This document shows positions 33,742 through 44,764 of a stretch of DNA of 64,000 bases, piece by piece. Made by a program: the position numbers and the translations under genes. The notes below the pieces were generated by a model. That model ran no database searches. It saw only the letters and a list, made by a program, of their open reading frames with translations, and had not been told where the DNA came from. The stretch covers positions 186,001-250,000 of the forward strand of contig JAKEKT010000027.1 of the NCBI GenBank assembly GCA_021495925.1, in the 5' to 3' direction. The stretch comes from Diplodia intermedia (lineage: Eukaryota > Ascomycota > Dothideomycetes > Botryosphaeriales > Botryosphaeriaceae). Every line of letters starts with the position of its first letter. The stretch's first letter is position 1.

Positions 33742-35531
33742 ATGGGCAAAGACGTCGAGGCAGTCGACGAAAAGGCCTCGGGCAATGACCTGCCCGTCTA
33801 CGAGACCAGTTCCCACCGCAGGGGCTCCGGTCTCGCGACCGAGGTCCTGGCCGGCGAGGTCTTCGAGGGCCATGCGCAGTCGACCCAGAGAGTAAGTGCC
33901 CGCCTCGAGCTGCCGGGCCCGTACTGACTGCCGATGCAGGGCCTGAAGTCGCGCCATGCGCAGATGATCGCGCTGGGCGGCACCATTGGCACCGGCCTCT
34001 TCGTTGGCTCGGGCCAGACGCTTGCGAGGGGCGGGCCCGCCTTCATCCTGGGCTGCTTCTGTCTCATGTCGTTCCTCGTCTTCTGCGTCGTCACCGCCAT
34101 TGTCGAGATCGCGACTTGGCTGCCCACGCCCGGCAGTTCCATGAACCTGTTCGGCTACCGCTATGTCTCGCGCTCCATGGGCTTCGCTCTTGGCTGGCTC
34201 TACTTCTATTCCCTCGGCATCCTGGTGCCCTACGAGATCACTGCCGCCTCCATCGTCATCGAGTACTGGAACACCCCCGTCAACATCGGTGTGTGGATCA
34301 CCGTCATGCTTGTCATCATCGTCGCTCTGAACGCGCTGCCCGTCCGCTTCTACGGCGAAACCGAGTTCTGGTTCGCCAGCACCAAGGTCATCATGATGCT
34401 GGGCTTACTCTTCGTCTCCGTCATCTTGTTCTTCGGCGGCGGCCCTTCGCACGACCGCCTCGGATTCCGCTATTGGAAAGATCCAGGTGCGGCCAATACG
34501 TACTTGGCATCAGGCGATACAGGCCGCTTCGTTGCCTTGATTTCGACCATGGTCCTGTCCGCCTTTCCCTTCGTCTTCGCGCCCGAGCTCCTCGTGGTGA
34601 CGGGCGGCGAAATGCAAAACCCGCGTCGCAACCTGCCAACTGCCGGGCGCCGCTACATTTACCGACTGATTTTCTTCTATATCGGCTGCGTGTTGTGCAT
34701 TGGCGTCATCGTCCCTAGCAACGACGAGACGTTGACCGATGGCGGATCCGGTGCTGGCTCGTCCCCCTTCGTCATTGGCATGAAGCGGAACGGCATCAAG
34801 GGCCTCGATTCTGTCGTTAACGCCGGTATCCTAATCTCGGCATGGTCGTCTGGAAACTCGTTCTTATACCTCTCCTCGCGCTCGCTGTACGCCATGGCGC
34901 TTCAGGGCTCCGCTCCCCGTTGGTTCGGTGCTTGCACCAAGTCCGGCGTGCCCTACCGCGCCGTTGGGGCAAGCAGTCTGTTCTGCGCCCTCGCCTATCT
35001 TAACGTTGGCAGTTCGGCATCCGTCGTGTTCAACTGGTTTGTACGTACACCCGCAAAGTGGCAGCGCCCCCTCGTTCCACAGCCATGTGGCTAACAGCAT
35101 CGCTACAGGTCAACCTCACCAACACCTCGGGCTTCATTTCCTGGGTTTGCTGCGGCATCGTCTACCTCCGCTTCCGCAAGGCTTGCGAGGTGCAGGGCAT
35201 CGAGTCTCAGCTCACTTACCGCTCGTGGGTCCAGCCCTACGGCACTTACTTTTCGATGGTGGCCTTCACCTTCCTCTGCTTGGTCAACGGCTTTGACGTC
35301 TTCTGGCCGGCGAACTGGAGCGCCTCGTCCTTCCTGACCGCCTACATCGGCCTCCCCATCTTCCTGTGCATCTACTTTGGCCACAAGTTCTGCCACATGA
35401 AGGAGCCATGGGCATACGCCCCCGAGAATGTGGATTTGCACACTGGCCTGGATCGTGTCCTCGCTGAGGAGATGCCGCCGAAGGAGCTGAAGCATAAGTG
35501 GATGAAGCCGTTGACGATGTTGTGGGAATAG
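33742..35531 (+). CDS. Amino-acid permease (APC superfamily, YAT family)
   Basis: Exons 33742-33891, 33940-35040, 35109-35531; 557 residues. Plasma-membrane proton-coupled amino-acid importer of the fungal GAP1/DIP5-like group. After a ~55-residue hydrophilic N-terminus with two Glu-rich segments, TM1 carries the signature SRHAQMIALGGTIGTGLFVG; about 12 membrane segments follow, with FAPELLVVTGGEMQNPRRNLP in the conserved loop after TM6 and SWVQPYG before TM11. The C-terminal tail ends KPLTMLWE, as in relatives. Substrate specificity cannot be read from sequence. GATA sites upstream suggest nitrogen regulation. Confidence 0.93.
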
Positions 35532-37886
35532 GGGAGAAGAACAGAAGATGACGGGGGCGCTGTTTCCGGGACGCGCATAGACCCCGCTCCACACCCAGAA
35601 AAGAGATTTGCAGCGCATGTAATTCATAGAGCAGAAAACAGAAATGTATGCCACGACGGCTTTCAGTTTAGCATGACAAGCCGCATAGCCTTCGACTCCA
35701 GATGGCGGTGCCGTGTCTACCGTTCGGATGCATGTACGCAGATCGGCCAACGGGCGTCACCACCCACGCCGCCCCTGCCAACCACCAACATTCAACACCA
35801 ACTTGAGCGCGCCCGATGCTGATGTTGGTTTTTGCCTCGCCGTCGAGCATCGGGTTGGGTTTGAGGGACGCCAGCGGTGGACACGTGGGCCTCTCGAGTA
35901 GACCCCAGAAGCGCGGGAACTTACGCGGACGGCTCCGTCCAGTTTCAAACACGACCCATCACCGGACCGGGTTAGGTAGGCAGGGTCGCCAAGCCCGCAG
36001 ACGGAAGAAAGCGGTAATCTTAACAGTGATCGCAAATATGGTCTCCCCACCGCCCCATATGATGCGACTTTTTGGTGGGAGGGATAACTAAGCGGGAAGA
36101 AGTGTCGCGGGGATGGGGGAGGGGGGGAAATTTATGCCCGTACGCTTTTTGTTTTCTTCCCCTCCCCTCTCTTCTCTCTCTCTCCACGCTACTGCAAGTA
36201 GCCTGCAGCTTTTTTATGTATGTTCTGTACCTTGCGTCATTTGCTGTTTTGCCGGTAGCTCCTCCGCGAGCTGTACGGGGGGAACAATTGGTTCTCGGGA
36301 GTTTTGCCTCTTGTAGTGCGGTGTTCCCTACCGTCGATCTGCCTTCTTGCCGGGCCGCGAGGCGCACGTCGTTGGGGGCGGGGCGGACGGGATGTTTGGG
36401 AGGGGGTGGAGGAAGCGGCGGCGGCAGCGGCGGCGGCGGCGGTAACGGATAAGATTGGGTAGGGTGAGAGGGATGTGCAGGGGGAAGTGGAGCGGAGCCG
36501 TCATGCGAGAGAATGGAGCAATAATGCATGACGGGCGGGAAGCGTGTCTGCTGGGAACTGCCGTTACGCACAGCCTTTTGCTCTCAGCATCATCTTCTCG
36601 TCTCACGTTTTCCTCTTGGCATCGAGGCTGTGTCTGGCGGGCGGGAGCAGGGGTACGATCGATGATATGCTGGGCAAATGCTTTACCTCGTGTGTGGCGT
36701 GGAGGGCGGGTGTTAGATAAGAGCCGGGGGTAGATATCCCAGGTATCTGCTTATCTCCTCCCAGCTTGCGATTTCCAACCACAGTTTCCATTGCACAAAA
36801 CCGTGACATTTGGTTTCTAGTATGGTTTCTTTTCTGCTCCGCAGCCCTATACTTTTTTGCTCCCGTGTCTTCCCTGTTTTCCTTTTCTCCTTTCAACAAC
36901 CCCGCCCGATTAGAGCACCGATCGTTCTCCCTTGCACTTGCCGATCTTAATCGAGATGGCATAACACACTTGAGTCTCTCCTTCCCGTCACCTAAGCTGT
37001 TGCGTTATAGATGGATGTTCTTTGTTTTACTATTGGTCTTTCTTCGCACCATTGATGCTAGATCTTAAAGTACGTAGAAACGTTGTAATATCAAAAGGGG
37101 TTCAACCAGCGAAGCATACTCTCTTCTGCCGCCTTCCAGGTTTTTTGTTTTCAACTATAATCAGGGACTTTTCAATTCCTCTTAATAGCAGAGCTGGGTG
37201 TTATCTTCTAAAAACACATCTATATTCCTGCTTCAACTAACACTAACCCATGTTAGCTCGATAGCCAAACCAAAGTAAAAGCTACAATTAAGAAAAAAAG
37301 AAAAAAAACTGCCCTAGACGATTCCCCTAACACCAGTCCGTGAAGAAAAGCCCGCCGTGTAAGTAGAGGATCTAATCCATGCATGCAAATCACTCCACAC
37401 AGTTCCCTCGCCAGCAGAAATCAGACTTTAGTCCCTGATGTGTGATCCACCGTCTCGTCTCTCCCATCAACGTCAGAGATGAGAAGACACCTTAGCATCT
37501 AGAAACACCAGAAAGAAGGAGAAAGGCAAAAAGGAAGAAGTAAACTCTTATCAATCGCGCGCGCGTGAGCCGCCCGTCTTCTCTTTTATTCTTTTCTCTA
37601 CAATACCAAAAAGGAAAGGGGATGGGAAGATGGAGATTTAGATGATGACTAGGGAAGACCAAAGAGAAAAAAGGGGCAGTCCCGCACCGGTTACAGGTAT
37701 AAGAGGATATACAAGCAGGTAGGTGCGCGCTCTTTTCCCTCCCTCCTCTAAATCGCAGAAACTCCGTTCTTTAGTCTTTAGTATCTCTCGGTTCTTGCTT
37801 TCTTATGCACACAACAGCAACATCAAATCGAATCCCCTAGACCAAAAAGTTCCTCCATGACCGCCACCAGCACCAGCACCAGAACC

Positions 37887-37927
<41 letters not shown>

Positions 37928-37936
37928 CATCGCCAA
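35532..37936. other. Convergent intergenic, 2.4 kb
   Basis: Between permease and SERCA 3' ends. It has many homopolymer and pyrimidine runs, a (CGG)n stretch near 36410-36445, and is less GC-rich from ~36.8 to 37.9 kb. No gene is supportable; the microsatellite at its right end probably lies in the SERCA 3' untranslated region. Confidence 0.55.
37888..37926. repeat. (CAA)13 microsatellite
   Basis: Thirteen perfect CAA units, preceded by CACCAG repeats, 11 bp beyond the SERCA stop codon on its 3' side; the transcript would carry UUG repeats. Confidence 0.9.
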
Positions 37937-40900
37937 TTACTCCTTCTTCGGCTTCGCCGACTTGCTCGTTGGGAGATTGGTCATGAAGAACTGACGTTCG
38001 AAAAACTTGAGAATCTCGTCGATGCCACTACAACGGATTAATGTCAGCAAACCTATACTCACAAAAGCAAAGACTAAGGAAGAAGAGGGGATATCTTAAA
38101 ACTTACATGATCGGCGCACTAATCGCTAGCACTGCCTTCCACTCGTCCCAGTTTAGCGGCACGATGGAGAACAAGCCCTGCAGGAAGGGGATGTACAGCA
38201 GCGCGAAGTGCAGGATCATACTGAGGGTGATGGCGTATACGAGCACCATGTTCTCCCACAGCGGCAGCGTGAGCAGCGACTCGCTGCTGCTCAGCGCGTT
38301 CATGGCGTTGAACATCTCGATGACGACAAGGATGCTAAGCGACACCGTCGACGCCGCCTTGCTCATGTCGTTGGAAAACATCTCGCAGCCAATCTCGGGG
38401 AAGTGCGTCGAGCAGCGGTGGAAGTGCGACAGTTCGTAGAAGCTGATCTGCGGGCCGGCAGGGTTGTACATGAACCACCAGGCGTAACCGAAGACGGTTG
38501 CGATGCCGACGTAGGTGCCGATGACCATGTAACGGAAGAACAGCCAACCGCTGACGAGCGCCTCGTCCCGCTTACGCGGCCGGCGCCTCATGACATCGTG
38601 ATCAGGAGGGTTGAAGGAGAGGGCCGTAGCGGGAAGACCGTCGGTGACGAGGTTGACCCAGAGCAGCTGAACCGGAATAAGCGCCTCGGGCATACCTGCG
38701 GCGGCAGTGAGGAAGATGGAAACAACTTCTCCGATGTTCGACGAGATCAGGTAACGAATGAACTGTTGAGTGTTGTTGTAAATAGAACGACCCTCTTCCA
38801 CAGCGCTCTCGATAGTTGCGAAGTCGTCGTCGGCGAGAACCATGTCGGCAGCCAGCTTGGCGACGTCAGTACCAGAGCCCATGGCAACGCCAATGTCTGC
38901 CTTCTTCAAGGCAGGGGCGTCGTTGACACCGTCACCCGTCATCGCCACGACTTCGCCAGTAGATTGCAGGAGGTCGACAAGCTTAGACTTGTGAGAAGGC
39001 TCGGTGCGAGAGAACAGAGAAGCGTGCTTGGCAGCCTGAAGCTTCTCGGCGTCACTCAGATCGTCGAATTGCCGTCCAGTGTAGCTCTTGCCGGTGAGAT
39101 CTTCATCGAAACCGAAGACGCCGATTTGGCGGCAAATAGACTCAGCGGTGTTTTGGTTGTCACCAGTGATGACGATAACCCGGATACCAGCCTGGCGGCA
39201 CTTGACGATGGACTGAGCCACTTCAGGACGGGGAGGGTCGAGCATGCCAACCAGACCGATCAGAGTCATGTTCTGCTCGAGCTGGGTGTATTCCTTGGTG
39301 GTCGTAGCCGTCTTCAGGAGCGGATTCGCACCAACATTGTCGACAGAAGCCAGAGCGATGACGCGCAGACCACGGTTGCCGTAGTCGACGACCTCGCTGG
39401 AGATCATGCTAGAGAGCTTGCCATTGAGAGGAACCTTTTGTCCCTGCTGGCCAACCAGCACGTGGGTGCAGCGGTCCAAGATCGATTCAGGAGCACCCTT
39501 GACCAGGAGCTTCTGGTTGCCACCGCTTTGGGTCAAGACCGACATACTCTTCCTGTCGCGCGAGAACTCGTAGGTGGCAAGAACTTGGCTCTTCTGCTCG
39601 TAGTGTTTGCTAGCCCAGTGGATACGGTCAGCAAGGGAAATGCTGCTCCTCCTTGCGTTGATGCTGCCTTGCGGGGTTCCGATTTTCTCGACCAGAACGC
39701 GAAGAGCGCCCTCAGTGGGCTCTCCGACCAGATTGTAGGTGCCATTCTTGGCATCATAAGCAAGCTTGGCCTCGTTGCAAAGAGCAGCGACCTCGGTCAG
39801 TTGAGCAACGGTAGCAGAAGCACCGGCGGGGTTTTCAAAAGGCTTGCCCCTAAAGGTCAGAGCACCTTCCGGAGCAAAGTTTGTTCCCTCGACGTCGACC
39901 TCGTCCAGGCCAGAGCCATCTTCATTAACAAAGACAATCTTGTTGACGCTCATCTGGTTGGTGGTAAGAGTGCCAGTCTTGTCCGAGCAAATCACGCTGC
40001 AGCTGCCAAGAGTTTCGACAGAAGGCAAACTACGGACTACGGCATTCTTGGCCGCCATCTTGCGAGTTCCCAGCGCCAAGCATGTGGTGATGACCACCGC
40101 AAGACCCTCGGGAATAGCGGCAACACCAAGGGAAACCGCGATCTGACGAATATCAGCACAGATCCATCGAAGGCACCAGGGAAAGAACTCACCTTGAGGT
40201 AGTAAATAGCGCCCTTGGCCCAGCTTCCATGAGCTGGTTCGTTAAAGTTCCGGATGTTGATGACCCAGACCAACACGCAAATGGCCGTGATGACCTTGGC
40301 AAGCATATCGCCAAAATCGTTCAGCTTCTCCTTGAGCGGCGTGGGCGCAGAGATCTGCGCCGTGATGCTCTCGTGGATATCACCAATAGCCGTGCTGCCA
40401 CCGGTAAGGACGACAATGGCCGTGGCGTGGCCGGTGACGACCGTTGTGCCGGAGAACAGCATGTTAACCTGGTCCTGCTTGACGGCATCCTTGTCCTTGA
40501 CAGCATCCGTGCGCTTGCCCACGCTCTCGCTCTCACCGGTGAGGATCGACTGGTCGACGCTGAAGCTGTTGCTCTGGATAGAGAGCAGGCGGCAGTCGGC
40601 CGGGATGCGGTCGCCAACGGAGACGGCGACAATGTCGCCGGGGACGAGATCTTCGGCCTTGATGCGCTTGACGGCGCCGTTGCGAATAACCTTGGCCTCG
40701 TTTGCAGAGTATTCCTGGAGGGCGGCGATGGCCTTCTCGGCGCTGCTTTCTTGGGACACACCGACGACGGCATTGAGGATGAGGATGGTCAGGATCTGCG
40801 CACCGGAGGTCAGTATGCGCGGGGCAGCAGGGCCAAGGTGCCTGGGGGTCACGGGGTCGACGTACAACGACGGGGTCTACGAAGGCAGTCCAATCATCGC

Positions 40901-41196
40901 CCTCCTCGAACAGAGCTAGGACGAAGGAGACGGCGGCGGAACCGAGCAGGATGAGGACCAGCTGGTCCTTGAACTGCTCGAGCACCAGCTCCCATAGCGG
41001 TGTCGGGGGGTCTTCAGGGAGAGCTATTGCACGCTGTCAGCTCGGAGCGCGGGCGCGGCAGTGGTGCAAGGCGCGTACCGTTCTTTCCGAACGTTTGCTG
41101 CTGCTGCTTCGCGCGGTCGTCGGTGAAGCCGTGGGCCTCGGTGACCTGGAAATGGCCGAGGACGTCCTGCGTGGTGCGCACGTATGCGCTCTCCAT
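37937..41196 (-). CDS. nca-1: SERCA-type Ca2+-transporting P-type ATPase
   Basis: P2A ATPase pumping cytosolic Ca2+ into the ER. Minus-strand exons: 41079-41196, 40866-41023, 40193-40795, 38107-40142, 37937-38027 (introns 50-79 nt); 1001 residues, the SERCA norm. Visible: N-terminal [18 protein letters not shown]2-M3 [21 protein letters not shown] actuator loop; M4 VAAIPEGL Ca2+ site; phosphorylation motif CSDKTGTLT (D347); KGAPE nucleotide site; [12 protein letters not shown] hinge; M5-M6 [13 protein letters not shown] and [13 protein letters not shown]. The last 91-nt exon encodes the cytosolic tail ending KPKKE, a candidate dilysine-type ER signal (KPKKE is not a perfect KKXX). The symbol follows the Neurospora orthologue. 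Confidence 0.96.
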
Positions 41197-41995
41197 GGTG
41201 TCGGGTGTGCGGCGCTGGGCGGAAGTGCGGGTGTGATGTTGTGCAAGAAGCGCGGTCGAGAGGTGGTGGACGTGTGGACCAAGCTTCTGGGGACGATGAT
41301 GTATGCGCCGAACGAGCCCGGGCGCGCGAGGGAGGAGTGAGGCGCGGCTGCAACGGCCAGATCAGACAGCGAGGAATGCGGGAGACAAAGAACGACTGCG
41401 CTCGGCCTGGGGGGTTGTGGGAGGAAGAGACGGGTGGATTTGCCCCACGCTTGGTCAAAGGTGTCCTCAACTTTGCTAGCCCTACGTGCGGTTCTTCGGC
41501 ATAGAAGATTCGAATGCGGCTGGTCCGCGAATGGCAATCGGCGCCTTGGCACCGTGCTGGTCGCGCCCCGGCTGCGGCAGCCAGGCCGCACGCCGACTGC
41601 CGCTGCACGGGCGAGGAACGAGGTGCAAAGGTCGAAGGGGCGCCTGCAGCGCTGGTTTTATTACTAGTCTTGTTGGAGCGACGGTCTGCAGCGAGCACAC
41701 CATTGCACGCGGCGCTGGCCATGCCCATCGCTTGAGCCGCAGCGCTTGTTTCCCCGGATCCTGCAGCCATCCCGCCCGGCTTCCCGAGCCTCAGGCCGTC
41801 CATCCATCCGTGCGACTCGGCCTTGCGCGTCATCGTCCTGTCAAAGCACCCACCCAACGCCTGCCTTTCCGTGCCGGGTGCCGCGCCATCCGCGATGCCG
41901 TCCGCGAGGTATTCATATAAACAAGAAGCGAAGAAAGAAAATCTCGTGCCTGCCGTGCCGTGCCGGGACAGCCCGCCCCCTCTCGCCCGTCATCG
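41197..41995. promoter_or_regulatory. SERCA upstream region / histidine-kinase 3' end
   Basis: 0.8 kb between the histidine-kinase stop and SERCA ATG, both genes minus strand. It should hold the kinase polyadenylation region and the SERCA promoter. No conserved ORF. Confidence 0.55.
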
Positions 41996-44764
41996 TCATG
42001 AATGGTCGTTGCTGTTGTTTGACTCGTCTGCTTCCTCTTTGTCGCAGTACTGCACGATGAGCTTCTCCAAATCCATGAGCTTGTACGGCTTCGTCATGAA
42101 CCCCGTCATCCCCGCCTTGGCTGCGCGTTCCAGCGCGCCGTCTGTGACATCTGCAGACACCGCGAGGATCTTAGGCTGCATCGGCTGCGCCTCTCCCAGC
42201 GGCATCTCGAGGATGCGCTTTGCTGATTCATACCCGTCCATCAGCGGCATCCAAAGATCCATTAGCACCACGTCGATCCGCTGGCCCCTGTCGCGGAGCG
42301 CGCGCATTTCCCGCACTGCGTCCGTCCCGTCGTACGCCTCGTGGATCGTCTTGTATCCAAGCTTCCCCAACATGCTGACGAGCAGCTTTCGATTGATTTT
42401 ATTATCCTCGACAACCAAGAAGTTGAGCGGATGCCGCTGCGCAAGGCCGCGGTCGAATGTGCTGTTCTTCTTGATTGTTGACGTGCGCCTCCTGTGGATG
42501 CCGGGCCGTGCCCGAGGCTCCACTGGCGAGCCTTCAGACGGCCGCGCTGATGGGTTTCGCGGCATTGGCGAACGAGAGCCAAGAGAAGGGGTCTCAGTGC
42601 TTGGTGTGCCTAGCGCATCACTCAACGTGTGCGGGCTCTGCAACCGCGTCCTTGGCTTGGCCGAGGGGGATCTTGATCCCATGGGAGTATTTGGCCGGCT
42701 GACAACTTCGCCTGGGTGAAGAGGCACTCTGATTTCAAACTCCGACCCTCGATTGGGCCCTGACGTCTCTGAGCGAGTGCAAAAGAGGTCACCTCCCAGC
42801 TTTCGTGCCAGGCCTTTGGCCACAAGGAGACCTAAGCCGAGGCCTTCGCTTTGTCGAGTCATGGAGTCGTCTTCTCGCGAGAATGCCTTGAACAGGCTGG
42901 GAATGAAGGCCTCGGGAATCCCGGTGCCAGAATCTTCGATTTTGATGACAATGTATCGATGTTTAAGCGTCGTGTTCAGTCGAGCCGTCAGGCTTATCCT
43001 ACCCTCTTCAGTGAATTTAACTGCATTCAGGAAGACGCATGAGACCATCTTGGCAAGGTCTCTCTCGTCGACTGCTTCCTGTCAGAATGTTGACTTGCAT
43101 GTGAGGAAAGGAGACTTACTGAGTATTGTGTCCGGGATGGCACTGTCCACGGACCACTCAATCATCTTGACTCTCTGGGCGCCACTGAAATCCTTTATCG
43201 ACACTTCAATCGTCTCCCCGCCGTCCGTCTCATGCGCAATGGCTGATTCAGGTCTTCCACCCAGCTTGAGCGAGTCATTGATCACATACTGGATCACGTC
43301 TCGTATACTGGCATGTCGAAGACCCGGCACGACAGTACTTTCCGAAGCATAGTTTGGAGTTGCTGGCGGGGTTCTCCGGGCCACATTCCCCACCGCTATC
43401 GATGAAAAGCTGTCTGAACTGGCAGTAGACGCTTGGTCGCTATTCTGCGAATGGCGTCTGCTGGGGTGTGTTGGAGGAAGATCGACCTTCGGTCGGGCCG
43501 CCCAATGTGTCTCTGTTGCATGGATTTTCGAATTCCTCCCGGAGTCCCAAGGATTACTATCTCTCCTTCTCTTGCTTCCATGCCCGTGAAGTCCGAGTGT
43601 CATGTGGTTCCCTGATACCACAATGTCCGGCTGTGTTTCCGGACACATGCCCATTTTTTCTTCATCCACGGCGGATTCTGGTGATTCGGGGACGCCCATG
43701 TTCATGTCGTAGGCGTGAACGACATTATCTGCTGCCTCTACCGCCCGTCTCGAGCTATCTGTGGCCTGTTGGTACTCGGACAACGGCTGAGGCTGGGAGG
43801 GAGATGTTTTGAACTTACCCTGCACCACTTCTATGTTTCCCTTCAAACTTTCGAAAACCTTCCTAAGAGCACTGTCTCCATGACCCTCGACCGCTTCCTG
43901 GACTGTGGCATACATGACATCTAGCATGCCAACCACTCCTTGCATTGGTGTCCTTAGCTCGTGGGAAAGGCTCCGTGCGTATGGCTTTAGAGATTGGGCA
44001 ACGGTGACTGCCTCGTGAGGGACGACCTTGGAGGGCCTCAGGTCTGCTACCGGCACTGTAGCGAACCTTTTCCCTTCTAATAACCTGTCTAGGATCATGT
44101 CTTCTAGGGCATGGCAGATCATCTCCATGTAAGACCAACGGAGTTGCCTGTTGGCGGCGCCTTGCGGCGACCACATCACGCCGAAATGAGCGAAGCACTT
44201 CCCTTCAGCGCAAAGAGGCACGCCCAGGTAGGCTTCTCCAGGGATTGCAAGGACATTGGGGTTTTCGGGAACAAACTCGCTCAGTCTTTCCGGGATAATG
44301 AAAATCTTGTCGTGCTTCATGTAAGCGCATGGGCATGAATAGGCGTGGTATTTGAAGTTCTTGAATTTGTGCTGGATGTCGTGCCCGTCGCTCACGTAAA
44401 AGGCTGCTCCCATCAAACATGCTCCGGGCTCTCCGATGGGCGGCATCTCCACGGCGACATTCTCGTCGTCGACAACGATGCGTTTGGAAACGAAGGCATA
44501 CTGGGCGCCGAAGATGTGGGCCAAGCCCTCGGTGACGGCCTCGAAGAAATGCTCCGTCTTGGTGCGGCGGAGACGGTCCTTCAGCTTCACGAGCTGCTCC
44601 GCGGCCTTGCTTTCCGCGGGCTCGTAGAGGTGCAGCAGGCCGTCGTGGAAGCCGGGCTGGCCGGCGTGGAGAACTACATCGGGCTCGGGGCACGCAAAGC
44701 ATAGCGAGTCCCGGTCGATGGTGTTCTGCGGCTCCTCAGGCGTCGCCGGGACACCATTCCTCAT
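41996..44764 (-). CDS. Hybrid histidine kinase with GAF-like sensor and receiver
   Basis: Exons 43120-44764 and 41996-43074 (45-nt intron; the acceptor GAAG gives ILTVDERDLAKM in frame); 907 residues. A GAF-like region covers ~60-225 (HIFGAQYAFVSKRI, CFAHFGVMWS). The dimerisation H-box is SLSHELRTPMQG with phospho-acceptor H268. After a long Ser/Pro-rich insert the HATPase domain shows N-box VFLNAVKFTEEG (N565), G1 EDSGTGIP and G2 GLGLGLLVAKGLA. The C-terminal receiver has LVVEDNKINRK, phospho-acceptor D821 in VLMDLWMP, AVSAD and MTKPYK. It should feed a Ypd1-type phosphorelay. There is no transmembrane segment, so cytosolic. I cannot assign its fungal HHK group. An in-frame stop just upstream supports the chosen ATG. 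Confidence 0.92.

Noticed and set aside
38208..40202. 664-codon plus-strand ORF opposite SERCA
   Set aside because: Exactly antisense to the main ATPase exon; composition is the mirror of conserved P-type ATPase codons and no motif is present.
43766..43818. Possible second intron in the histidine kinase (GTAAGT donor)
   Set aside because: No nearby acceptor keeps the frame: the options found were 31 nt or ran into a stop.
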